Shown here: in pieces, positions 23,563 to 33,394 of the stretch
How the letters are laid out: the number at the start of each line of letters is the position of its first letter
How positions within the stretch are numbered: the first letter of the stretch is position 1
Origin: Parascedosporium putredinis
Taxonomy: Eukaryota > Ascomycota > Sordariomycetes > Microascales > Microascaceae
Assembly (NCBI GenBank): GCA_949357655.1
Contig: CASHTG010000016.1
Span: forward strand, 186,001 to 250,000
DNA length: 64,000 nucleotides
Reading direction: 5' to 3'
The notes under the pieces: model-generated
Database searches by the model: none
What the model saw: only the letters and a program-made list of their open reading frames with translations
What the model was told of the DNA's origin: nothing
Translations under genes and position numbers: made by a program

Positions 23563-26500
23563 ATGGACCCCTCCTTCGTTTTCCAGCAGGGCTTTCAAGC
23601 CCCGCCACTCCAGCCGACCCAGCCCTCGCCAAATTCTCATCGTCGCGACGATACTTCGGAGACGGACGGCAATTCAAACCGAGTCGCCCATACATTGACT
23701 GCCTGCTGTCGATGCCGCAAGGTAAGCTGACCCACCCCGCTTTGTAGTTCTTTTGCCCGTTGGTGCTGGCGTGTTGCCTTGATATCGGATCGACTCTTTT
23801 TGTGTGGGCGCTGCGCTTCTATTCTCCCGATCTCGATTGCATCTGCGTCTGCGTATCATTACACTCCCTCTTGAAGCCTAATGGTTAGGCTTTCCCGACA
23901 TCACATTGGGACACTGACTGACCGGTGGCCTGCATCTTGGCATTGTGCTCACAGCGAAAAACTCGATGCGACCCATCTCTCCCCGCTGTTTGCCTTGCGA
24001 CCGCTCAGGCGTTACTTGCGAATACTACGATGCTACAAGAGGGCGTCTCATCAGCCGGAGCTACGTCATCACTCTCCAGGATAGAGTTCGTGCGCTTGAG
24101 GCGGAGCTGAGGACTCTGACTGAAGAGGAAGGCGACTTTTCCCATAACCGCGACGAACTGGTGCGACGAGGTGGCCTCGTCCGATTAAGTGCCGGCGATG
24201 AATCCGTTCGATACCTTGGACCTAGTAGCGGCATTGCCATGTCGCGACTACTTATGGAGGAAGCCAAGCTCTTCACCGATTCAAAGAGAATCTCGGAATT
24301 GATACCCGAAGTCCGCGCCCGGCGAGAGAAGCGAGAGGCTCGCATGCAATCCGTCGTCATGACGAACGCGCCCCGAGGCGAAAGAGCACATATCAATGTT
24401 TAGCGACCATCCTGCCCCATCGCTACCGTCGCGGCCGCTTGTGTCGAGGCTGGTGGAGATATTCAGCCAGAGAGGTAAGTCCTTCCCAAAGAACCGGTGG
24501 CAGGCTGCGCTCCCATTACTATCCTCCAACACTTGTACAGCCCCACCTTGGCTGTTTCTCGTCTTGTTTTCGGCTGGCAGTGCTAATATAGCGCGTACGT
24601 AGCCACCATGTTCTGGCCCGTGGTTCACGAGCAGCAGTTTGCCAAGGACCTAGAAGACGTCTACGCTGGAGATGAGGACCCATACAAGAACTACGTTGTG
24701 CGCATGGTCATCGCCATTAGCTTGCACAAACTTGAACCGCAATACGCGGGTTTGGCGGATAGCTATTACTTGGCGGCGATGCAGTTGTTTGAAGAGGTTG
24801 TCCGGCCTAGGGACTTGAAGGCTCTCCAGTGCCTCATATTGGTGGGTCAATATTCGATACTTGCTCCCACTCGGATGGCCATCTACTTTGTGATTGGGTT
24901 GGCGACGCGGATCTGCCAGGCGACCGGCCTCTGCTTTGAAAAGACAATCACCTCGTCGTATAACGCCGGCCTCGAGAGCCCGCTGACGCTCGACATGCGC
25001 CGTCGCCTAAGTTGGATTGTAGCCTCGATGGAATACGGCCTCTCTCATACCATGGGAAGACCGAACGCCTTTGGCCAGAGCGAAGACGAAGTCGACGTCG
25101 AATTTTTCTCGACCGCCCCGGATGAGCGCATTACGGATGAGGGCATCCTTCCTGGACCAGACTGTGAGAGGAAGGTGGTCGCAATCTACTTCTTCAAGAT
25201 GAGAATGGTGCAAGCCGAAATTCGCCGAGTACTGTACGAGTCTGTCGGACGCGGGCCCATCGATGACAGCGACCCTTGGTTTGCCGATATGGAGCAGAAG
25301 ATCCAGGAGTGGCACGACGGAGCGCCAACCGATCCGGCGTGGTGTAAACCTTGGTAAGCCTAACCTAAACCTGATTGTCTCCTTGCAAAGCCTTATTTTA
25401 CCCTCGAAACTGACATTTCTTTTTCTTTTTCTTCCTTTTCCTCCCATGACAGGTTCAGCGGACGGTACTGCCAGCTGAAAATATTCCTCTATCGGCCCTC
25501 TCCACAGGTTACGCAGCCGTCTCCACGCGCAGCCGAGATTTGTTACGATTCCGCGGCCTACATCATCAACCTTTCCAAGCAGCAGATGGAAAAGGGGGCG
25601 ACCGATGTCACTTGGATTTTCCTGCTCAACCTTTACATGTCACTCAACGTTGTCTTATGGTCTGTTTCGTATGCAAACATCCGGCAGGCTCACGCTCGCG
25701 AAGACGTTGAGGAGCTGGTTGACGTTTCGCTCGACATCTTGGAACAGTGTACGGATAGGTGGCCCGGAACCGAGGCCGCCGTAAACTTGTACTCGGTGCT
25801 CTCGCGAGCGTGCATGCAGTCGTACGAGACACAAGACCCCTCGCAGCATGCGCTCGGAGGCGGCTTCCACACCCTGGTTTCGCCAACTCGCAGTCACCCC
25901 CATCGACACACGGAGGTGTGGGCGCCTCGCCACAGCTTGGCCCGCCAAACCCCTCGCCGCAGTTCAACAACGGCGAGATACAGTTTGGCTACATGTTTAA
26001 CCAGCCCCAACAACAGCAACAGCAGCAGCCACCGCAGCACCAACAGCACCAACAGCACCAACAGCACCAGCAGCATCCGCAGCAGCAGCAGCAGCGGCAA
26101 CCACAGCCTCCCCAACAGCACCAGCAAGCGGGTTCGATGAATCCTAGCCCGTTTTCTTTTAATGCCTCGCCTTTCCAGCAGCAACATTCGATATCACCGC
26201 GCCAGCCAACATTCCGATCCAACTCCATCTTTTTAACCCCTCCTCGGAGGGTGGTGGCCGGAGGTTCTCGCACTTTGCGCCAGATGTCCCCCAGAGGGAG
26301 GCGAAGAGGCTACCCCGCCTGCGACGACGACGCCAATCAATCACAATACGCCGCCAGACGGGTCAGGCGGCGCTTCTCTACCGACGCCTCCCGAGTCTGT
26401 CGAGCCGGCTTCCACACTGACACCACCTTCCTTTACGGGGGCGGTTTGTCAACTCCGGTCATGACGCAACTGTCGCCGCCGTCAGCTGCCTCGACGCCCA

Positions 26501-26979
26501 TGACTATCGCCGCGTCGATAGGTATCTCATCTCCGGGATCTCAGGCTTCAACGCCCGGAAAACACGTTCAGCAACAACCACTACCGACACACCATTCTCC
26601 CAACTTCAACATGGGACCCACTTCGCAACCTGCTCACCCCCAATCTCAACAGCAGCAGCAACAGCAAATACCTACCACGGCTGCACCGAACTGGTTCAGT
26701 CCGTCGGGCCCATTTGTGTCACCCTTCGCCTTTGGCCCCATGGGTGTGCCCTACATGGGTGACTCCAACTCACCTGGGTTTGCATCACCGACAAGCATGG
26801 GCCCCGGAGGGCTCATTTCCCCTTTCGGAAGCCAGTTTATGAACGCGTACCAGAGGCAAGGAAGCCTTAGTTTTGAACAACAAACGGAGCTGATGCAGGC
26901 ACTGGAAAGTGACGGGCTTTCTGAAATAGATACCCTTTTAGGGTTGGGGCCGCCGACGAATAAAGTGGCGTGGGGATAG
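23563..26979 (+). CDS. Zn2Cys6 transcription factor with polyglutamine-rich C-terminus
   Basis: A nuclear regulator. Exon 1 (23563-23721) encodes the first two zinc ligands (CCRCRK) and exon 2 continues RKTRCDPSLP, then RCLPC and a final Cys, giving the six-cysteine cluster at about residues 48-75. A coiled coil follows (VRALEAELRTL). The fungal-specific TF domain includes RRRLSWIVASMEYGLSHTMG. Introns: 23722-23954, 24475-24602, 25354-25452. The C-terminal third has a Gln/His-rich run (26005-26130), a second short Q run near 26648-26668 and a terminal acidic/hydrophobic stretch (LMQALESDGLSEIDTLLGLG) that could be an activation domain. Frame breaks near 23980, 24372, 25880, 26240, 26295 and 26445 lie in C, G or T runs. 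Targets unknown. Confidence 0.88.
26005..26130 (+). repeat. CAG/CAA/CAC repeat encoding a Gln/His-rich tract
   Basis: A trinucleotide repeat inside the second Zn2Cys6 gene encodes Gln runs, then QQH units, then Gln again. Mixed codons suggest an old, fairly stable tract. Such tracts are common in fungal activators. Confidence 0.85.
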
Positions 26980-27299
26980 AAGAAGAAACAAAATATCGGG
27001 TGGGATTGATTGAATGGGCGACGCTGGAGTCTGTGGGAGGAGGACTAGGTTGCTATCTGGGCTTCATCATATCTTGGAAAAGTTTGGTGCACATACCCCC
27101 GCACCATCCATTTGATATACATATATACACATATATATATGTATTCTCCTTGTCATTTTTTTCTTGCCTTTTCTTGGTCTGATGTTGACGGCGCAGAGTA
27201 GAGAGACACTTTGGCCGCTGGAGGAGTAAGAGGTTGAGCTTTTAGAGACGGCGGTTTATTAGATGGACGGGTTAATGCGAAGAGCGTGTTAGGCCCGAA

Positions 27300-27770
27300 A
27301 CCATTTGGAGCAAGCCACGTCCTCAATTCAGATATATATCCCGCGAGGGACCCAAGTACTTTGATCCTTTTTCCTCCTCATAACTATCAACAGACTATTT
27401 GCTGCCAGCTTTGGGTGTCTTCTGGTCTGGATAGCAATAGTAGGTCATCTATACAGATGACAATAGTGGCTTTTCCATTACTGTATACACATGAATCTTC
27501 CACGGATGCCTGTAATCCCATGTCCATAGATACTAAGGTATCCTGTAGATGTTGTCGATACCATGATAGAGGTGTGGTTCGTAGTCCATATAGACTCTTC
27601 AGTAACCGCCAGAAAACCATGTCATTTCCGTATCCTGGTGGATACCGGATCCAGATTGACTGGTCATCTAGATTTGCATGTAAGAATGCTGATGCCAGGT
27701 CATACTGACAGGTCTTTTTATTTCCTCGCCACTTTTTTACTATCCACGCTAGGTGCCTTTTGATCTCGAT
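27300..27770 (-). mobile_element. Relic of a Ty1/copia retrotransposon (reverse transcriptase fragment)
   Basis: About 130 residues match the RVT_2 reverse transcriptase of copia elements: CQYDLASAFLHANLDDQ, then IRYPPGYG, LLKSLYGLRTTPLSWY, and the active-site block CIDDLLLLS where the family has YVDD. The frame stops at 27387, and possible degraded coding continues to about 27300. No integrase, protease, gag or long terminal repeat is visible around it, so it is a truncated, inactive copy lying between the 3' ends of two host genes. Confidence 0.8.
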
Positions 27771-27962
27771 TGGTTTTCCTTGGTATCGTGTATCGTTGAC
27801 TTCCTCCCTCTGTCTATCCTTATTCCCTTTCGAGGCGATGGATGGCAATTCAACACACAAGACCCTCGACATAATGAAGCGGGTGGATGAAAAAGAATGG
27901 TAGAGACCAAAAAAAAAAAAACCCGAAACCGAGTCCGAACCAATGCAAGACAAAGGTTTATT

Positions 27963-30385
27963 CTAGGTTGACAAGAGGGGAAGGAGAGGCAGCCAAGAGG
28001 GGTAGTTTTCCAGCTGTCCTCGCTGCGGCGGCGGCGGCGGCGGCGGCGGTAGGGGCCTCCGCTTCTTCTTCTTGGCAGCGGTGCCGGTAGAGACAAAGGG
28101 GACGTCTCGCATCCATCGAGCGACGAGGAGAGCGCGGTCGGTGACGATGGGGTATTCTTTTCCGTCGTCTGTGACGGACCAGCGAGCAAGGGCGCGTTGC
28201 TGCTGGGGCTGGTGTGGTTTTGCGGAGGGAGGGGGAGTGTATTGCTAGTGCCGCCGTTTGTGACGAGGGTGGTGGTGGGGGCATCGGCGGAGGTAGGGGA
28301 AGAAGTCGTAGAAGAAGAAGAAGAAGAAGAAGACGATGGTAGAGGAGAAGGCGCAGGATCGTCCGGAGAGGGTAAAGGAGCGGGGAGCAGAGGACGTCCC
28401 AGGGGCCGTGCAAGGCGGGGGCGAGGTCCGTTTTCTCGAGGATGTCGACCCAGTCGGCGCGGGCGGCGGAGCGACTGGCCTGGAAGACGGGGTAGGCGTC
28501 GGCGAGGCGGGCGAGGCGGGCGACGTTGTGAGCGTGGCGGACAAGCTCGGTGCGCGAGGTTTGGAGGAGGCAGTGGCAGAGGAGGAGGGAGTGGAGGGCC
28601 TCGGTGAGCAGAGGGTGGTAGGTGCAGGCCTCGCTGGTGGGGGCGGGTTTGGCGGGCAAGGAGTTGGAGGAGGAGGAGGGGCGGCGGTGATTGGTGTTGG
28701 CGTCGGCGTCGGCGTTGCTGAGGCCCGCGGGGGTAAAGGGGTAGACCTGCGGGTGGGGAGGCGGCGAAGAGGTCGGACACGGGGTAGACGATGCGCGGGG
28801 CGAGGGTGGCGCCGGGGGTAGAGGGTGGCGGGGTTGCGGGCGCCCGAGGCAGCCTGGCCAATCTTTTCGGTGAATTCGTTGACGGCGTCCTGGGGCATGT
28901 GCGGGGTGTAGTCGAGGTGGGCGAGGAAGGCGAGGAAGTCTTTAAGGGCGCGTTTCGCGTGCGCTTTTACGGTTTTGCGGGAAGCGAGGATTTCTGGGTC
29001 CATGGGGGTTTCGGGGCGGCGATTGGTCGGAAGGGGAACGGGGGAGGTATTGTGGCGGTTGTTGTTGCTGCTGCTTCTGCTGGGAGGACAAAGAGGGTGG
29101 TAGGGTCGGGACAGCGAGATCTGGGCTGGACAGGGACACGGTATCACGACCGTGATCGCATGCGAGGGTGAGGTAGGCACACGCGCGCATAAAGAGCAAC
29201 TGCGGGATCAAGCTCGTCGGCTGCTCCTCCTCGCGTAGCCTCACGTTGGGAGGGCGCTTGCCGGCGAGGGCGGATGCGGAAGCCCCGTTTGCGTTTGGGG
29301 AGCCCGAGGGTTCCGAGGAGGAGGGCGCGGGCGCGGGGGTTCGGGTGCCTATTGCCGTAGAGGCGGTGGACGTCGAGGGCGGTGGTAAAGTCGCTGACGG
29401 CGCCCTCAAAGTTGTGCATGAAGCCGCGGATCATGGCGCGGGTACGGTAGGGTTCCGGGTCGGTGGGGCAGGCGGCGATGATGTCGTTGAGGGGCTCGAG
29501 GCTGGTGTGGTCGGCCAGCTGGCGGGAAGGGATCTTTTCGTGGAAAAAGTGCACGTACTTGCCGTCGACCTCGTCGCGGTTCCGGTGCAGGACGTTGGCG
29601 CCAATGTCGTCGAGGGTGGACGCGCCCTGCATGGTGGCGACGCTGCAGGCGATTTCATCGAGGCGGTAGGCGCGGGCGAGCTTCTGGCAGGCCTGCAAGT
29701 TCATCCTGTACCTCCGCTCCCGGCTCAGGCGGGGCCGTGCGGCCCGCCCGGGCCCAGGCCCAGGCCGGCGGAGCCTCCGCCACCACCGCCGCCGCCGTTG
29801 CCGCCGCCCCCGAAGCCACCGGCAGTCATGTGGGAGGGCCCGTCAGAGGCGGCACGGACAGAGAGGTCGGTAGCCTCTTCGACGAGCTTCCGGATCTTGA
29901 TGGCGTCGAAGAAGACGGCCGGGTCTATGGGGTGGGGGCGGGGGTGTTGTAGTTGATGTTGGCCATGATTTCGAGTATCTCAATGGGCATCTGAAGCCAA
30001 GGGCCGTGGAAGCAGGCAATGTAGCGCCAGTGTCTAGAAAAGGAGGCGAGGTTAGAGACGAAAACAAGTCTTAAACTCATGCCTCAACCGTATCTTGCGG
30101 TGGTGAGGGTGGGGAGTTTCGTCCTTTTCTCCGCCCTCTCTTCCATTCGAGGAGACTCAGACTCACTTGTTCCGGCATATTATAAGCGGAGACGGGGAAA
30201 AGCCACCCGCCTGCTTCGTCTTGCCCTTGATCGGCTTTGCATCCTTCTTCACTACCAACGAGGAGCTCGGGGCATCGGTGGTGGTAGCACTAGCTGGAGC
30301 GGCAGTGGTAGCGGAAGAGCTCGAGGGGGTGGTTCGGAAAGGGAGGCAGCCGATACATTCCCGAGGGTTGGCGCTTCTTCCCCAT
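27963..30385 (-). CDS. Conserved fungal protein with TPR-like helical repeats
   Basis: I recognise no named function. The proposed start is the ATG at 30385 in CCATGGGG context (MGKKRQPSG). One intron, 30034-30166, joins LIICRN to KHWRYIACFHGPWLQ. The conserved N-terminal block continues IEILEIMANINYN and IDPAVFFDAIKIRKLVEEAT, then a glycine run (near 29775-29815), then helical repeats such as RAMIRGFMHNFEGAVSDFTT and LLFMRACAYLTLAC, which look TPR-like. The end carries a lysine-rich stretch (TAAKKKKRR), a proline run and a stop at 27963. There are several frame switches (near 30340, 29943, 29340, 29200, 28800 and 28200), mostly in G/C runs, so the exact protein is uncertain. A scaffold role is inference from the helical repeats only. 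Confidence 0.65.
28024..28049 (+). repeat. GCG trinucleotide repeat
   Basis: About eight GCG units near the 3' end of the TPR-like gene; on the coding strand they encode a proline run. A second triplet repeat (GAA)n lies at 28306-28333 in the same gene. Confidence 0.8.
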
Positions 30386-31544
30386 GGCTGTTTCCCTTTC
30401 GGTGGCAAGTCGTAGAGTTGTCCAAGGCATGCGTTCGAGGAAGTGGAATAAAAAAGAAAGAAGAAGATTGGTGGGAGTGGGCGCGCGCGAGCGGGAAGAA
30501 GAGCTAGATTGTGGTTCAGGCCGGAAAACGCTATGCGTCGTCGTTGGCCGCTTCAGTGGTCGTTGGTGGGGTCGCGTATCGTGGGAGGAGCAATTGAAAG
30601 GAGAAAAGACCACACAAAAGAAGAGAGGAAAAAATCGGCAGACGAGCAGTCAAGCTCGGCGGATATTCGAGGAGGACGGCGAATGTCCGGCTGGTGGAGC
30701 TCCACAGTCTTTTGCTTGCCAAATTTGCTCCTCGGGGCCCTTTCAATGGCAGCCAGGGTTGGGCGGTGCTGTGTACGGGGATGGGGGATTCAGGGGCGGA
30801 GAGCAAGAGATCGTGAAGCTTCCCCCATTTTCCGGGCGAGTTGGTTCCTTCCCAATTGTCCAATGTCTCTCTTTCTCTCTCGCGATTGGAGCATTGTGGA
30901 AACGCGCTTGCTTCTTGGGGCGGAGGCCACACCGAGCTCTTCACCGGGATCACGTGCGCGGCCTTGTGAACTTCATTGACTTTTCCAACTTGAACAAACC
31001 AGCTGAAACTAATCTATCGAAGTTGACGATTGGGGCAAGGGGAGTGATACAATCTAGGTAGCATAGACGAGGGAAAGAAAAGGAGATTTCGTCATCATCA
31101 CTAGCCTCGTCCTTTTTTCATTGATCGACACGCGTCCTCAGTAGCTGCACTGTTCCTCTTACAAGTTTAGGCACGAGGACGGTTCCTGCCTGTACCACAA
31201 GGGCCAAGCTCCAGACTTATACCAAACTGTCCAAGGCGACCAAGTCCCAATCAACCCCATGATGCATCTTGAGAGATATCCAACAGACACAAGGCACCGC
31301 TCCGTGGCAGCGAAATGACTAATTACATAAAATGAACAAGAGGAAAAGTGAACCCCAATTTCTAGGCAGACAGAGTATATTGCATTTCCGGCATGCCAAA
31401 AAGAAAGAGAAAAAGAAAAAGAAAAAACCCAAGTCCCCATCCATGTTGGGGGACTATTAACAGCTCGCTCTAAAGAAAAGAAGAAAAGGAGAAAAAAAGA
31501 ACCTATGTGAATACAAGAACCTCGTCAGCACCCTGAACCGTTTA
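30386..31544. other. Intergenic region
   Basis: This region contains the upstream region of the TPR-like gene (CT-rich on its coding strand) and the 3' flank of the small CxxC frame. No further gene is supported. Confidence 0.55.
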
Positions 31545-31874
31545 CTATCTCGCCTCAACACAACCCGCCAGTTCACCAACCCTCCCCACGTCAAGGTAGC
31601 CGTCTCCATCGCCCGTGTCTCCCGCACCAACACGATGACGTTTCCCCCAATAATCATGTACCCGCGTCGTTCCCCCACCCGCCGCATCCCACTCGCACTC
31701 CGAGTCACCCTTGACGCATTCGTCACAAAAGACGAGGCCCGACACGACGACGACGACCTCGTGCTCTCCTACCTCCCCTTCGTCGTCACTGTCCATGACT
31801 CGTCCCCGTTGTCGTGCTAGCAGAATGTCCTCGCCGCAGCTTAGGCAAGTCATGACGTGTAGCTCGATGGACAT
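31545..31874 (-). CDS. Possible small CxxC protein (109 aa)
   Basis: An open frame from ATG 31874 begins MSIELHVMTCLSCGED and carries a second pair, CDECVKGDSEC, about 40 residues later, with an acidic stretch and five valines between. Two CxxC pairs suggest a small zinc-binding or redox fold. The C-terminal half is Gly/Asp-rich and less convincing. A G5 run near 31675 could hide a frame change: one missing base would end the protein as GNDAGT, and another frame there reads MIIGGNVIVLV. I do not recognise a family. Acidic and cysteine content argue for a real gene, but the evidence is weak. Confidence 0.4.
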   Translation of the reverse strand: MSIELHVMTCLSCGEDILLARQRGRVMDSDDEGEVGEHEVVVVVSGLVFCDECVKGDSECEWDAAGGGTTRVHDYWGKRHRVGAGDTGDGDGYLDVGRVGELAGCVEAR

Positions 31875-33394
31875 GTCTGCGTTGGTATTTCGATTTCTCG
31901 TGGTTTGATGGCCTAGGTCTTGGGTTAGGTTGGAGAGGAGGAGGTTGGTTCGTGGTGGTATCCTGAGTTTGATTTGCGTAGATGTGCTCTGCATGTAAAA
32001 TGGTGATACGATGAGCTTCAAACGAAGGGGTAAAGTGAAGTGTCGATAAAAGAGTCCTCGGCCAAACACTAGCACGACAAAGAGAAAAGAGCCCTGAGTC
32101 TTGGCTTTATCACCTACGCTGAACAAGGTAGCAAGGGGAGAGGATGGACTCTCGCGATGGCCAACGACCCAGAGCCGTTTGGGTCCGTTTGAAGTGCAGA
32201 GCTGATGCGGACAGGAGAAAGCGAGAGATACCAACGCGTTATCAAGAACCCGCTCGCTAAGGGAAGGCCTTAAAAAGGAGTGATTGTCCCTTTATTCCGA
32301 GGTATAATTCAAGTTTCAAGCGAGGCCAAGATAGAAAAAGTGGCTTTGCCTCGTGCAGTCGAAAAGAGAAAGCCTAGATTGTGGCATCGAGGGAGGAGAG
32401 AAGAAAGAAAAAAGTGGAGAGGTGAAGAGGTGAAAAGGTGGGGAAATCATAGCCTCGTTTCCCCCGAGACGCGGATGCCCGCCCTATTTATAGTCCCGCT
32501 CCGGCATTCTCTCCACCTACCGAAACCGTCCGCCGCTCCAGGCAACCAAGGCCCGCTTGCGGCGGCCCGGCACCTGACCCCGAGTTCCTTCTCCTGCTGC
32601 CCACGACCACTACACGCATCCATGCCGAAAAGGACAACCCCGCGTCCCGGGCGCTCATGGTGGGTCGGATCTGCACAGGACTGGGCGACTGGTTTAGTCT
32701 CGGTTTCCGTCATACGATATCCCGGGATGGCTTTTCTCCAGACACATCTTGTCTATAAATTTCACCTCAGTTTCCAGATATATATGTGAATATCTGCATG
32801 GATAACACGCCGGGCGGAGAAACGTCACTTGCTTCTTTCTTTTCTTGGACTCGCTTTATTATCATTACAGGTCTATCTTCTCTCTTTGGCCCTATAAACC
32901 AAGAAAAGAAAAATAGCTTTGCTCTAGGTGCTTGTCTGATGCAAAAAAAAAAGAAAAAGAAAAAGAAAAAATGTTCAGGGGAGGCTACCAAAACGAGAGG
33001 CTGGCGAGTTGGTAGGCGGATCTATAGGATGGGGGTAGTGGAGTACGGCGCAAGTCGGGGTTCCCTGCGAGGAGAAAAACCAGAGGGCTAGGGAGAGAAA
33101 GGATAGAGGTTGGCCAAGATCAGTAAAGAGGATAGGTGCGTCCGACACCGACAAGTTCGAAGGCGGCGAGAGACCCTTTCTATATGTGGCCCAACGTCGG
33201 CACTGCCTAGTCAATCCCGACTCGCGCTCTTGGCATCGAGGTGGGGTTTCCATCGGTGACAGAGCGCATCGTTGGCCAAGGGTATGCCTTCGCCCGAGGC
33301 CATCTCGTGCCCTGCCTCTAGACGGCAAGGAGATCCATCTTTTCGGTCTGGTGCTCACACTTGTCTCATTGTGTGATGTCTAGCGTCCATCATG
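31875..33394. other. Intergenic region
   Basis: The 3' flank of VPS9 and the upstream region of the small CxxC frame. There is an A-rich (AAAAAG) tract near 32942-32971. No gene is supported. Confidence 0.55.

Noticed and set aside
15963..27000. Possible secondary-metabolite cluster, because of two Zn2Cys6 regulators and an MFS exporter in the window
   Set aside because: No polyketide synthase, peptide synthetase, terpene cyclase or tailoring enzyme is present, and the exporter is 20 kb away among housekeeping genes.
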